The position numbers and the translations under genes were made by a program. Below are positions 8,763 to 18,137 of a DNA stretch of 64,000 bases, piece after piece (position 1 is the first letter of the stretch; every line of letters starts with the position of its first letter). The notes beneath the pieces are model-generated. The model saw only the letters and a list, made by a program, of their open reading frames with translations. It did no database searches and had not been told where the DNA came from. This DNA is from JAXDBM01 sp963709485 (GTDB lineage: Bacteria > Desulfobacterota > Syntrophia > Syntrophales > Fen-1087): NCBI GenBank assembly GCA_963709485.1, contig CAVPWE010000007.1:62001-126000 (forward strand), written 5' to 3'.

Positions 8763-10065
8763 ATGGATCATTTGCCTGTCGGTCCTCTGTCTCCTCGTTG
8801 CACCGTCAATGGTCGGGGCGGCGGATTATGTCGGCTCCGAGAAGTGCGGCATGTGCCACAAGGAGGTGTACGACAGGTGGAAAGTCAGTCTGCACAACAA
8901 GTCCCAGCAGGAGCTGTCTCCGGACAACGACAGGGTGGTCGTGGACTGGAAGGGCGTCCTGAAGCTCAAAGGAGGCAAAATACCGGAATACACGGTGAAG
9001 CTCTCCAGGAAGGACGGCGCCTATTATGCCACCCTGGTGGACACGCAGAACCCCGCCGTCGAGGCGACCTACAAAGTCGTCCGCACCTACGGCGGCTGGG
9101 GCTGGAAGCAGCGCTACCAGGTCAAGATCGGGAACATGCATTACATCCTCCCCATCCAGTGGAACCAGGCCACTTCCCGGTGGGTCGCCTACAACCCCCA
9201 CTGGTGGTACAACGAGAACGGCAGCCTCAAGACGCCCGCGGCAAGGAACTCCTTCGAGCTGGACTGCGCGGGCTGCCACAACACCGGCCTGGTCATTGCC
9301 AGGGATGATAAAGGCGTCGAGGTGAAATACTCGGAGCTGAACACGGGCTGTGAGAAGTGCCACGGCGCCGGCTCGGGTCACATGGAAAGCCCCAAGGCGG
9401 GGACCATCATCAACCCCAAAAAACTGGCCTATGAGCGGAATCTCGAAGCCTGCGGCATGTGCCATTCCCGCGGGGTCAGCAAACCCAACGGAAGCTTCGG
9501 CTATCCCTGGAATGACAAGGACAACAAGCCCTATGTCGTGGGGGAACCCCTCGATGCCTATTACCAGTTCAAGCCCGGGGAGTGGGGAGGGATGGAGGCC
9601 CATGCCAAGAGCCATCACCAGCAGTGGCACGACCTCCTTCGCAGCAAACACTTCAAGGCCAAGGTGACCTGCGTTGCCTGCCATGACGCGCACGGGAGCG
9701 CAAACCGTTTCCAGATGGCCAGGCCGGACAGCAACAACGACCTCTGCCTGACCTGCCACGGGAAGCGCTTCGCCAATCCCGATGCGGTCCGCAAGCACAC
9801 CCGGCACCCCTACGCGCCGGAGACGACCGGCGCCAGCCGCTGCTCCTCCTGCCACATGGTGAAAACGGCATCGTCCGCCGAGGCGGGCGACATCCATTCG
9901 CATGACTTCAAGATCATCAAACCGGCATTGAGCCTGGCTGAGTTCAAGAAAGATCCCAAGACGGTGGCCCCGAATTCATGCAACGGATGCCACAAGGACT
10001 GGGGAAAGAACGAGGAGGGCTACACAGCCGGCGTCAAGGCGTACGACAAACTGTTCAAGAAATAA
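8749..10065 (+). CDS. octaheme c-type cytochrome, exported (cytochrome c554-like)
   Basis: 438 aa with a signal peptide (basic start, hydrophobic core, cleavage near VGAADY) and eight CxxCH heme-binding motifs: CGMCH, CAGCH, CEKCH, CGMCH, CVACH, CLTCH, CSSCH, CNGCH. The long gap between the first and second motif (about 140 residues, with NPHWWYNENG) recalls cytochrome c554/multiheme oxidoreductase-like proteins found in anaerobes. It should be a periplasmic electron carrier or reductase; no partner reductase, quinol oxidase or assembly gene is adjacent. The gene appears to stand alone, with its own promoter and a downstream stem-loop. Confidence 0.9.
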   Translation: MERSKWIICLSVLCLLVAPSMVGAADYVGSEKCGMCHKEVYDRWKVSLHNKSQQELSPDNDRVVVDWKGVLKLKGGKIPEYTVKLSRKDGAYYATLVDTQNPAVEATYKVVRTYGGWGWKQRYQVKIGNMHYILPIQWNQATSRWVAYNPHWWYNENGSLKTPAARNSFELDCAGCHNTGLVIARDDKGVEVKYSELNTGCEKCHGAGSGHMESPKAGTIINPKKLAYERNLEACGMCHSRGVSKPNGSFGYPWNDKDNKPYVVGEPLDAYYQFKPGEWGGMEAHAKSHHQQWHDLLRSKHFKAKVTCVACHDAHGSANRFQMARPDSNNDLCLTCHGKRFANPDAVRKHTRHPYAPETTGASRCSSCHMVKTASSAEAGDIHSHDFKIIKPALSLAEFKKDPKTVAPNSCNGCHKDWGKNEEGYTAGVKAYDKLFKK

Positions 10066-10080
10066 TCGATCCCGGACAAC

Positions 10081-10122
10081 CCGGTGTGTTCCGCCGATAT
10101 TCCCGAAGGCCGAACACACCGG
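10081..10122 (+). terminator. stem-loop after the cytochrome gene
   Basis: CCGGTGTGTTC (10081-10091) is repeated as its exact reverse complement GAACACACCGG (10112-10122), an 11-bp perfect stem with a 20-base loop, 15 bases after the stop. There is no U-tract, so it may act as an mRNA 3' stabiliser rather than a classical terminator. Confidence 0.45.
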
Positions 10123-10258
10123 AAGATGTTCCGCTTCCAATCGCGGATTACGGCAGCGGCGGTCTGCGCTTTACGCTCAACCGGGTTGTTTCAAAGGGGC
10201 GGGTGGTTTTTCCTTTTTACCTCCGTGCCCCTTGTGACCGGGCTATGCCTGCCGAGAC

Positions 10259-10741
10259 CTACCACTCATAGTCTTCCCGGGCATCCAGGGCGGCATCCCG
10301 GCTCAGCCTCTTGGCGTATTCCGTCAGCCTGGAGCTGATGAGGGCGGCCAGGTTCCTCATGATCAGGCAGCCCGTACGCGGAAACTGATCGAAAAGCTTC
10401 AACAGATCGGATCTCCGGATGTAGATCTCGTCCGTATTTTCCGCGCAGACTGCCGAAGCCGTGTACCGGTAAGGTTCGGCCAGCGCCGACCAGCCGAAGG
10501 CTTCGCCTCTCAGGGCGGAATGGATCATGACATGGATCGTCGGCGCCTCGAAGTGTTTGACGACGATGTCCACCCTGCCGTTGCGGCACAGGTGCAGCTC
10601 ATTTGCCGGGGTGCCCTGCGGACAGCATACAGCCCCTTTTTTGAGGCTTCGTTCGTGGCACAGCGGCAGAATCCTGCTCAACTCTTCGTCTTTCAAGCCA
10701 TGAAACAGGTGGAAGGCTTTCAATTCCTGGATGGTGATCAT
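10259..10741 (-). CDS. cyclic nucleotide-binding-like (cNMP/CRP sensor) domain protein
   Basis: 160 aa consisting of a single cNMP-binding beta-roll: LFHGLKDEELSRILPLCHERSLKKGAVCCPQG, then the phosphate-cassette region LRGEAFGWSALAEPYRYTASAVC. The position of the usual glutamate after GExFG is Trp, so binding of a cyclic nucleotide is uncertain. A short helical tail follows but there is no DNA-binding helix-turn-helix, so it is not a CRP-type transcription factor as it stands. It probably senses a ligand and acts on a partner protein. It converges on the cytochrome gene upstream. Confidence 0.75.
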   Translation of the reverse strand: MITIQELKAFHLFHGLKDEELSRILPLCHERSLKKGAVCCPQGTPANELHLCRNGRVDIVVKHFEAPTIHVMIHSALRGEAFGWSALAEPYRYTASAVCAENTDEIYIRRSDLLKLFDQFPRTGCLIMRNLAALISSRLTEYAKRLSRDAALDAREDYEW

Positions 10742-10878
10742 AGATGCCTCCTTTTTGAAGTCGCGTGAAGCGGCTTTGGTTTGAACTGAAAAAGGAGATG
10801 GACGCGGGTTTCCTGACGCGCAATGATAGTTTAGGGGAATGTGTCCGCAGATGTCAAGGCAAACGTTTCGGGGGCGCC

Positions 10879-11769
10879 TCAGCCGCGGGCACGCCGTCCT
10901 CCGAGCTCCTGGATCAGCACACCCCCCACGATCAGACTGAGGCCGATCCAGGTGGCGGCGCGGATCTCCTCCCCCACGACAAAATGGATGACGATCAGCG
11001 ACAGGAAGGGGGAGAAGTAGACCAGGTGGCTCACCTCCGCGGTGGTCCGGGAGAGGGAGAGGGCCTTCAGCCAGAGGACGAAGGTAATGCCCATCTCGAA
11101 AAGGCCCACATAGGCGGCCCCGGCGATACCCTGCCAGGAGGGACGCCCGGGGGGAGAGATCAGCAGCACGACAACGAGCGTGTAGAGAAAGCCGAAGCAG
11201 AAGTTCAGCAGCAGCTTCACGACCTCGTCGCGGCGGTCCTTCACGTTCGCGATCCAGAACGTGGCCCAGAGCAGCGAACTCGAGAGGGCCAGGAAAGCCC
11301 CGAGGGGGTCGCTGAAGCGGAAGCCGAGCAGATCACCACGAGTGGAGATGACGAAAACCCCGAGAAAACTGACAAGAATCGCCGCCATGCTCCTCAGGCC
11401 GATCCGCTGCCGCAGGACGACCGTGGACAGCAGAACGAGCATGATCGGCCAGGTGAAATTCAGCGGCTGGGCCTCCTGGGCGGGCAGGAGGGAATAGGCC
11501 TTGAACAGGATGAGGTAGTAGAGGAAGGGGTTGAGCAGGCCGAGCAGCGCCGAGCGGAATATCTCGCCTTTTGTGCTCTGAAGGACAAGGGGGATTTTCC
11601 CCTGGGCGAGGCAGATGAAAAAGAGGGTCGCCATGGAGACGGCAGCGGCATAGAGAAGCAGGTGGTGAAACTCCAGGTGGCGCAGCGTGATCTTGAAGGC
11701 GGAGGCCACTGTGGACCAGAACAGCACCGTAAGCAGCGCGCAGGCATAGGCCTGTTTCTGCCTCTCCAT
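10879..11769 (-). CDS. EamA/DMT-family transporter
   Basis: About 296 aa with ten hydrophobic segments arranged as two EamA repeats (first AYACALLTVLFWSTVASAF, second starting FSDPLGAFLALSSSLLWATF). The second half contains LSRTTAEVSHLVYFSPF, a typical end of an EamA repeat. Drug/metabolite transporters of this group export amino acids or metabolites; the substrate cannot be read. The ATG at 11769 is preferred because AGGAG lies 7 bases upstream; a codon seven residues earlier is also open. The 137 bases between this gene and the cNMP gene contain no clear feature. Confidence 0.8.
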   Translation of the reverse strand: MERQKQAYACALLTVLFWSTVASAFKITLRHLEFHHLLLYAAAVSMATLFFICLAQGKIPLVLQSTKGEIFRSALLGLLNPFLYYLILFKAYSLLPAQEAQPLNFTWPIMLVLLSTVVLRQRIGLRSMAAILVSFLGVFVISTRGDLLGFRFSDPLGAFLALSSSLLWATFWIANVKDRRDEVVKLLLNFCFGFLYTLVVVLLISPPGRPSWQGIAGAAYVGLFEMGITFVLWLKALSLSRTTAEVSHLVYFSPFLSLIVIHFVVGEEIRAATWIGLSLIVGGVLIQELGGRRARG

Positions 11770-11847
11770 CGACTTTCTCCTGTTGGGCAAGGCCCCGGGG
11801 TTTTCCTGTAAAGGATGCCCCTGCGCGGTTTCGATGCGATTTCTGTC

Positions 11848-13119
11848 TCAGTTGCCGGCAGTTTGTGAACGTCCGGCGGCCCGGAAATACACCAGCACGG
11901 GTGCGAGCGCGCAGAGCGTGAGTGCCGAACCGGCGGCAAAAACGGCTGCATATCCCCAGGTCTGGGCAAAGAGGCCGCTGGCGAGCGCCATAAAGCCGGA
12001 AACCGTCACCTGCAGCGCCGCCTGGAGCGTGTAGTCGGTGCCCGGCGACTGTGCGCGGCAAACATCCATCATCGAAGTGAACAGCGCCACCGTCGACAGA
12101 CCGTCGGCGAATTGCTCCATGCAAACGACTGCGTACAGCGTCATGGCGCCGTGGACGCCGCCTGCGATCAGCAGGTAGCCGGCCAGTCCCGCCGCCTGCA
12201 GCCCCCCGAACAGCAGCAGTGCATTGCGGTGTCCCAAGTGAAGCAGAAAGAGACCGCCAAGCAGGGCGCCGGCCAGCCCCGCTGCCGCGCCGACCACGCC
12301 GATCAGCAAACCGATGTCCGCAAGCGACAGTCCCTGGTCCGAAAGCAGGGGCCCGATCATGCGTGAGGCCAGCGCATCGCCCGCCTTGAATACTGCAACC
12401 GTGACCAGCCACCATCCGAGGCCCGGCCTTGACAGGAAGTCGGCAAACAAGCGGACGTAGCCGCGCCAGCCGCGCCATTCGGTGCGCTGTACCGCACTCC
12501 CCGCCGCCGCCGGTGACTCGCGCATGAACCAGACGGGCAGCAGGACCGGAATGATCAGCAGCGCCAGCGCGCCGTACGAACGCTGCCATCCGTAGCCCGC
12601 GACCAGCCACAGCAGCAGTCCACCGCCGACGATCATGCCGATCTTGTAGCCGATCACCTGCACGCTGTTGCCCAGGCCGCGCAGGTGCGGCGCCAGCCGG
12701 CTGACCGCCAGGCCGTCCGTCGCGATATCCTGGGTGGCGGCGGCAAGGTTCATCAGGAACAGCACCGCCAGCAGCCATGCGAACGACTGCGACACCCAGT
12801 CGCCGAAATCATTTACGGCGACCAGCAGCATCAGACCGAAGGTCGCCAGGTTGAGCGTCAGCAGCCAGCGCCGGCGCGTCCAGAAGCGGTCCAGGAAAGG
12901 CGCCCACAGGAACTTCAGTGTCCAGGGCAGGGCGAGCAGCGCCGTGAACCCGATGGCGGACAACGACACGCCATGTTCGCGCAGCAAAGGGGGAAGCGCC
13001 TTGCCCAGCAAACCGGACGGCAAGCCCTGCGCGAAGTAAAGCATCGCCAGCAGCCCCAGCAGCGGCATGTCCGAAGCGCCGCGTCCGGCGCTGATGGACC
13101 CACCGCCTGAAATGAACAT
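11848..13119 (-). CDS. major facilitator superfamily transporter, AmpG-like
   Basis: 423 aa from the ATG at 13119, which follows GGGAGGAAT; an ATG ten codons earlier has a ribosome site directly abutting it. About twelve hydrophobic segments are present. The N-terminal LYFAQGLPSGLLGKALPPLLR, WAPFLDRF and AAATQDIATDG are characteristic of the AmpG/acetyl-CoA transporter branch of MFS, whose members import anhydromuropeptides. AmpG from Enterobacteria is somewhat longer. It is followed on the same strand, 78 bases on, by the EamA gene, so the two may be co-transcribed. The substrate assignment is tentative. Confidence 0.75.
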   Translation of the reverse strand: MFISGGGSISAGRGASDMPLLGLLAMLYFAQGLPSGLLGKALPPLLREHGVSLSAIGFTALLALPWTLKFLWAPFLDRFWTRRRWLLTLNLATFGLMLLVAVNDFGDWVSQSFAWLLAVLFLMNLAAATQDIATDGLAVSRLAPHLRGLGNSVQVIGYKIGMIVGGGLLLWLVAGYGWQRSYGALALLIIPVLLPVWFMRESPAAAGSAVQRTEWRGWRGYVRLFADFLSRPGLGWWLVTVAVFKAGDALASRMIGPLLSDQGLSLADIGLLIGVVGAAAGLAGALLGGLFLLHLGHRNALLLFGGLQAAGLAGYLLIAGGVHGAMTLYAVVCMEQFADGLSTVALFTSMMDVCRAQSPGTDYTLQAALQVTVSGFMALASGLFAQTWGYAAVFAAGSALTLCALAPVLVYFRAAGRSQTAGN

Positions 13120-13206
13120 ATTCCTCCCGCCCTGAAAGCCCGCGGCCATCTCCTACCTTTTCATCGGGGTGCAGACCATTCTGCAAGGCGGTTTATTATC
13201 TCATCC

Positions 13207-13233
13207 GCAAATATTTGCACAGAATTATCTGTG
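13207..13233. promoter_or_regulatory. two abutting palindromes in a divergent intergenic region
   Basis: GCAAATATTTGC (13207-13218) is a perfect 12-bp palindrome. It shares its last base with CACAGAATTATCTGTG (13218-13233), six-base arms around ATTA. They sit between the divergently transcribed MFS and alcohol dehydrogenase genes, where operators for a dimeric repressor are expected. A looser inverted repeat, TGTGCG...CGCACA, lies about 80 bases further on (around 13298-13328). Confidence 0.45.
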
Positions 13234-13397
13234 TCATCGTGCGGCGTTCTTTTTTCTTCTATAAATTTGCATCTTCCCTGAAGATACAGCTTGTCATATG
13301 TGCGCCCGCTGAATGAGGGCACGCACATAAAAGTTTGTGGAAGAACCCGATCAATGGTACAGTAAATTATAACCTGTTGTTCAGAAAGGAGGCTGTC

Positions 13398-14594
13398 ATG
13401 AAGTATCCCGATATCCCGTTCGAGCCTTTCTTCATGTGGTCAACCCGGCCGATAGTCATGTACAAGGCCGGTGTGCGCGAAGAACTGGGTTTTGAAATGG
13501 AAAAGCTCGGCGGCACGAAGGTGGTCCTCTACACGGACGAGGGCCTTGTTGAGGCCGGTGTGGCCCAGATGGTCATCGAGGCCATCAAGGCTTCCAGCCT
13601 GAAGCTGGTCGGTGTCTATGACAAGATCGTCCAGGATGCCCGGATCGACCTGATCAACGAAGGTGCGGCCTTTTACCGGAAATGCGGCGCCGACTGCATG
13701 GTCGTCGTGGGCGGCGGCAGCGTCATGGATACGGGCAAAGCCATCAACGTCATGATCGGCGGCGGCCTTGATGATTTTGCGCCGCTCGCAGATCAGGTCG
13801 GATTGTTTGAGGGTGCCAGGCCCCTGCCGCCGCATATCGCTTTTCCCACGACAGCGGGGACCGGCGCGGAGGTAACCTATATCATGGTCGTTCTGGATGT
13901 AAAAGCCAGGATCAAAGTGAACTGCGCTCATCCCTATTGCAACGCGGACATTGCCATGCTGGACCCGGAACTGACTGTGAAGTTGCCCCCGAAGATCACG
14001 GCCTTCACGGCCATGGATGCCCTGACCCACGCCATCGAGGCCTTCACCTCCGTCGGCGCGAATCCCATTTCCGATGGATTGGGTCTGCACGCGATCCGGC
14101 TGATTACCAAATACCTTCCCGAAGTTATGAAGAACCCCGACAACATCGAGGCGAGAGGGCACCTTCTGATTGCCAGCACGATGGCGGGCATGTCCTTCCT
14201 CAACGCCTTAACCGGCGGCGTCCACGCGACAGCCTATTCCCTGGGCGCCCTTTACGGGATTCCGCATGGCCTGGCCAACAGCATGATGCTGCCCCATGTG
14301 ATGGAATACAATCTGGAGGAGAAACCGGACCGCTTCGTCCTGATCGCCGATGCCATGGGGGTGAACATCGACGGCATGACATCGGAGCAAGCTGCCCGGG
14401 CCGCCGTTCAGGCGGTGAGGGACTTGCAGAAGGCCGTGGGTCTGACGCAGACCCTGAAGGATTTCGGCATACCCGAAGGCCGTGACGCCCTCCAGCCAAT
14501 GATTGATCTCACCATGGGGGATGGTTCGCTCCCCTATAACCTGAGAGCTCTGGAGGAAGAAGATATTTATCATCTGTATCTGAAAGCCCGATAA
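13398..14594 (+). CDS. iron-containing alcohol dehydrogenase
   Basis: 398 aa from the ATG at 13398, which follows AAAGGAGG. The NAD(P)-binding GGGSVMDTGKA and the FPTTAGTGAEVT signature are visible; metal ligands are expected in the DALTHAIEAF and GIPHGLANSMMLPHV motifs, which carry the family histidines. Group III Fe-ADHs interconvert alcohols and aldehydes with NAD(P)H. The next genes are an SCP2 protein and an aldehyde:ferredoxin oxidoreductase, which would link alcohol, aldehyde and acid. The alcohol's chain length is not known. Confidence 0.85.
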   Translation: MKYPDIPFEPFFMWSTRPIVMYKAGVREELGFEMEKLGGTKVVLYTDEGLVEAGVAQMVIEAIKASSLKLVGVYDKIVQDARIDLINEGAAFYRKCGADCMVVVGGGSVMDTGKAINVMIGGGLDDFAPLADQVGLFEGARPLPPHIAFPTTAGTGAEVTYIMVVLDVKARIKVNCAHPYCNADIAMLDPELTVKLPPKITAFTAMDALTHAIEAFTSVGANPISDGLGLHAIRLITKYLPEVMKNPDNIEARGHLLIASTMAGMSFLNALTGGVHATAYSLGALYGIPHGLANSMMLPHVMEYNLEEKPDRFVLIADAMGVNIDGMTSEQAARAAVQAVRDLQKAVGLTQTLKDFGIPEGRDALQPMIDLTMGDGSLPYNLRALEEEDIYHLYLKAR

Positions 14595-14615
14595 TCCAAC
14601 AAGGAGGATGAAGCG

Positions 14616-15035
14616 ATGAAATACTGGAAAGACGAAACGGAACCGGTCAAGGCGTTTGTCACGCTCTGGGAAACACTGTCCAAGGAAGAGGAATTCATCG
14701 AAGGCATGAAAAAGGTCAATCAGCTCATCTGGTTTGATTATACCCAGGACGGTCCCGACTGCTCATTCCACGTGGACGGTCGTGACGGGAAGTTCGTCGT
14801 CGGTACCGGCAAGCCCGCCGATAACCCGGACCTTACCATGAGTCTGTCCGCCGACAATGCCCACCTGTCCTGGGCAAACAAGCTCAACCCCGTGATGGCC
14901 ATCACCCGGGGGCAGATCAAGGTCAAGGGGTCCGCAACGGGGCTCCTGAAACTGGCCCCCAAACTGAAAAAGGTGGCGGTGGTTTACGAGCAGGTCCTGA
15001 AGGATCTGGGCCTGGGGGGCACGATGACGGCATAA
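14616..15035 (+). CDS. SCP2 sterol-binding domain protein
   Basis: 139 aa, preceded by AAGGAGG. The sequence follows the SCP2 pattern: an N-terminal helix with EEEFIEGMKKVNQLI, beta strands CSFHVDGRDGKFVVGTG and PDLTMSLS, then AITRGQIKVKGSATGLLKL. SCP2 proteins bind fatty acyl or other lipid ligands in a hydrophobic tunnel. It lies 21 bases behind the alcohol dehydrogenase and probably carries a hydrophobic substrate for it or for the downstream aldehyde oxidoreductase (inference). Confidence 0.8.
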   Translation: MKYWKDETEPVKAFVTLWETLSKEEEFIEGMKKVNQLIWFDYTQDGPDCSFHVDGRDGKFVVGTGKPADNPDLTMSLSADNAHLSWANKLNPVMAITRGQIKVKGSATGLLKLAPKLKKVAVVYEQVLKDLGLGGTMTA

Positions 15036-15111
15036 ATCGACATATCGAAAATGATCCCTTTGCCGTCGCTCAGGAGCTCTTCAGTGAGGCTTATGCCGCA
15101 TCCGGTGTTGC

Positions 15112-15142
15112 GGAGGGGAGATGAGGAGTCTCCCCTCCTTTG
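15112..15142 (+). terminator. probable intrinsic terminator after SCP2 gene
   Basis: GGAGGGGAGA (15112-15121) pairs perfectly with TCTCCCCTCC (15129-15138) around a 7-base loop and is followed by TTTGT. This would end the ADH-SCP2 transcript before the aldehyde oxidoreductase gene, which has its own strong AGGAGG ribosome site. Confidence 0.55.
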
Positions 15143-15212
15143 TACAAATCTTTTTGAGTTTTGCCAGGCGCAGGCTCCCAAGCCTTAAACGATTGAACAG
15201 GAGGATTGTCCT

Positions 15213-17076
15213 ATGAAAGGGAACACGGGGAAGGTCATCAATGTGGATCTCACGGCCGGCAGTTCTCATATCGAAACGCTGCCGGAGGAATACTACAAGC
15301 AGTATATCGGCGGCAGCGGCCTGGCCGCGAAGATTTTCTGGGAGCGGGGACGCTTCGACATTGATCCCCTCGCGCCGGAGGCCATGCTGATCTTCATGAA
15401 CGGCCCCTTTGCAGGCCTTCGCCTTTCAGGAGCCAGCCGGAACAGCGTGGCCGGGTGTTCGCCTCTGACTGGCCACTGGGGCGATTCGTCCGGCGGCGGC
15501 TATTTCGCCCCGGAACTCCGGTACGCGGGATTCGACGGCCTGATCCTTACCGGCAAAGCCGCCAAAGCCTCTTATCTGCTGATCAATGACGGTAACGTTC
15601 AAATCAACCCTGCTGACGAATACTGGGGGAAGGGCGCGGAGGAGGTCACGAAGGCCTTGAAGGCCAAGCATGGGAAGGATTACCGCACTCTTGTCATCGG
15701 GCCTGCCGCGGAGAACCTGGTCAAATACACCATCATTCTGAATGACGGCCACCACGCGACCGGGCGGGCCGGCTTCGGCGCCATCATGGGGTCGAAAAAC
15801 CTGAAGGCCATCGTCATCAAAGCCTCCAAAAAGGACATGGAGGTGGCGAACAAGGCCGGATATGACGCCTTCCGAAAAGATCTTAATACCAGGATTATCG
15901 AAGCATTGCCCGCTACCCTTCTGCACACGGATGGGACAGCGGCAAACTTGACGGGTGGTGTTTATAGCCGGGGACGTCCCGGTCAAGAACTGGACATCGA
16001 ACTTCTGGGAGGAGGCCGCGGATGCCCTGGCGGGAAGCACCCTGAGTGAACTGTACCTGACCAAGCGGGGCGCCTGCGCCTTCTGCGGCATTGCCTGCAA
16101 GCGCGTGGTGGAGGTCAAGGAGGGCCCCTTTGCCGTTCCGGAAGGGCCGGGCCCGGAATACGAAACCATGGTCTCCTTCGGAACGCTCATCGGCTCCATC
16201 GACCTGGCCGCCACCTGCAAGGCGGGCCGTCTCTGCAATGACCTGGGCATGGACACCATCTCTGCCGGGGGTACGATTGCCTGGGCCATGGAGGCATTCG
16301 AGAAGGGCGACCTGACGCTGGCGGATACGGACGGAATCCCCCTGAAGTGGGGAGACATGAACACGGTGATCGATGTGGTTCTGCCGAAGATTGCCAAAAG
16401 AGAAGGCAAGCTGGGGCAGCTTCTTGCCGAAGGCAGCGTGGCCGCCGCGAAAAAGATCGGCAAGGGTCTGGAGTATACCGTTCATTGCAAGGGTCTGGAG
16501 GCGCCCATGCATGACCCGAGAGGCGGCGGGCACGGAATGGCCCTGACATACGCGATGAGCGCCCGTGGGGCCTGCCATGTGGCGGACCCCATGCTTTTCG
16601 TCGAAATGGGGGCGCGCTACTATCCGGAGATCGGATTCGACTATGTCATGGAGCCCAGGACGGACGAGATGAAGCCGGAGGCGGCAGTCGTCTCCATCAC
16701 CTTCGGAGCTTTGGAGAACAGCGCCTGCTGGTGCGCCTTTGCGGATGCCCTGACCATTGCCGACTGGCTGAACCTGTTCAACGACGTGGCCGGTTACGGC
16801 TGGGATACTGAGGAAATGCTGCGGGCGGGTCTCCGGGTCTTCTATCTGAAGCGGCTCATCAATCACCGCTTCGGTCTCACTGCGAAAGACGACAATCTGA
16901 CGCCGCGGATGCTGGAACCGGCCAGGGACGGAGAGCCGGAGGGGATCGAGATGAATTTCGAGGGGATGAAATCGCGATTCTACGAGCTGGCGGGGTTCGA
17001 TCCGGTCAAGGGCATCCCGACAAAGGAAAAACTCGAGGAATACGGCATGGGGGAGGAGGCCGGGAAGGCATGGTAA
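15213..17076 (+). pseudogene. aldehyde:ferredoxin oxidoreductase, split by one frameshift
   Basis: The N-terminal frame (15213 to about 15957) starts MKGNTGKVINVDLT after AGGAGG and has YIGGSGLAAKIFWERG, SGASRNSVAGCSPLTG and GRAGFGAIMGSKNLKAI, hallmarks of the tungstopterin-binding domain. The second frame (from about 15955 to 17076) carries VPVKNW, the [4Fe-4S] motif CAFCGIACK and the later cysteine in SACWCAF. Joined, they give a protein of about 620 aa, normal for the family. The shift lies near 15954-15961 and corresponds to one extra base. The enzyme oxidises aldehydes to acids with ferredoxin, or reduces acids. All key residues are present, so either the break is recent or it is a sequence error. 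Confidence 0.85.
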
Positions 17077-17138
17077 AGGCTAAAAAAGTACTATTGTTCC
17101 GAAAGACAGGGCAACCATTCGTTTACATGGAGGAAAGA

Positions 17139-18020
17139 ATGAAAACAAAACGACGGCGCGTCATTGAAAGCATGGTCACATGGTTTATATGTGTTTCGCT
17201 GATGCTCGCAACCGGGGCGGTCGAATCCGGCGCTGCGGAACCGGTCCTGGGTGGTTCGAGTACCGTTGCGACCGGGGCAGCCGGCGGTGCTGCGGCAGAG
17301 GGAGCCAGTAATCAGCTCGAGAGATGCGCTGAATCGCTTGGCACCGTGGCCGTCGTGGAAGACCAGGGCGCGGCATGGTATGGGTATCTGTATTCGCATT
17401 ATAAACTTGGTTCAACGGTGCCCGTATTGCGCATGATGATTCAGCAGTCGAACTGCTTCGTCGTTGTTGAGCGCGGTCGTGCCATGGGCAACGTGATGCA
17501 GGAGCGGGCCCTGGAGAGGAGCGGCGAGATGCGCCAGGGTAGCGGCTTCGGCAAGGGGCAGATGGTTGCTGCTGATTATACCGTGAGCCCATCGATCACG
17601 TTTAGCCAGAAAGATACCAGTGGTGTTGGCGGCGCCCTGGGAGGGCTGATGGGATCGACCGGCAGAAGGGTGTTTGGCGCCATCGCCGGCGGCTTGAAAT
17701 CCAACGAAGCATCGACAACGCTCATACTGGTTGATAACCGCTCAAGCGTACAGCTGGCCGCCGCTGAAGGAAGCGCTCAGAACTGGGACTTTAATATTGC
17801 AGGGGGTCTGCTCGGCAGCGTTGCAGGCGGGGGAGCAGGTGGTTACACCAACACGCCGGAGGGAAAAATCCTTACAGCAGCTTTCATGGATTCATACAAC
17901 AAGCTCGTCCGTGCAGTACGCAATTACAGGGCGCAAACTGTCCAGGGTGGACTTGGCACAGGGGGACGCCTCGGAGTACAGGGGGGACAGACCCCGGCAT
18001 CCCAGGGTGTCGGCCGGTAG
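17139..18020 (+). CDS. CsgG-like secreted/outer-membrane assembly protein
   Basis: About 293 aa from the ATG at 17139, preceded by GGAGGAAAG; the frame stays open further upstream but overlaps the previous gene. A basic start and a hydrophobic stretch (WFICVSLMLATGAVESGAA) form a signal peptide. The mature part contains LRMMIQQSNCFVVVERGRAMGNVMQER and ADYTVSPSITFSQKD, matching the CsgG/HfaB fold that forms secretion pores for curli-like fibres. It lacks an obvious lipobox cysteine after the signal. Glycine-rich stretches follow. No curli subunit genes are nearby. Confidence 0.65.
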   Translation: MKTKRRRVIESMVTWFICVSLMLATGAVESGAAEPVLGGSSTVATGAAGGAAAEGASNQLERCAESLGTVAVVEDQGAAWYGYLYSHYKLGSTVPVLRMMIQQSNCFVVVERGRAMGNVMQERALERSGEMRQGSGFGKGQMVAADYTVSPSITFSQKDTSGVGGALGGLMGSTGRRVFGAIAGGLKSNEASTTLILVDNRSSVQLAAAEGSAQNWDFNIAGGLLGSVAGGGAGGYTNTPEGKILTAAFMDSYNKLVRAVRNYRAQTVQGGLGTGGRLGVQGGQTPASQGVGR

Positions 18021-18049
18021 ACCTTCCCTTGATTTTTCAGTCGAAAATC

Positions 18050-18092
18050 AGCGCTGCCGCCATGGCCTTAACAGCCAACCCGCGGCAGCGCT
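18050..18092. terminator. bidirectional stem-loop between convergent genes
   Basis: AGCGCTGCCGC (18050-18060) and GCGGCAGCGCT (18082-18092) form an 11-bp perfect stem with a 21-base loop. It lies between the stops of the plus-strand CsgG-like gene and the minus-strand RRM gene, the expected place for a shared terminator, although the U-tracts are poor. Confidence 0.5.
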
Positions 18093-18137
18093 TGACTTGA
18101 AGGTGACTCGGAGAGGCAACTTCCGGAAATACTTGAC

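Noticed and set aside
8806..9903. 365-codon frame on the minus strand
   Set aside because: Antisense to the octaheme cytochrome, whose eight CxxCH motifs fix the coding strand.
11333..12778. 481-codon frame on the minus strand overlapping the two transporter genes
   Set aside because: Same strand but another frame than the DMT and MFS genes, with Arg/Gly-rich composition and no membrane segments; a shadow frame.
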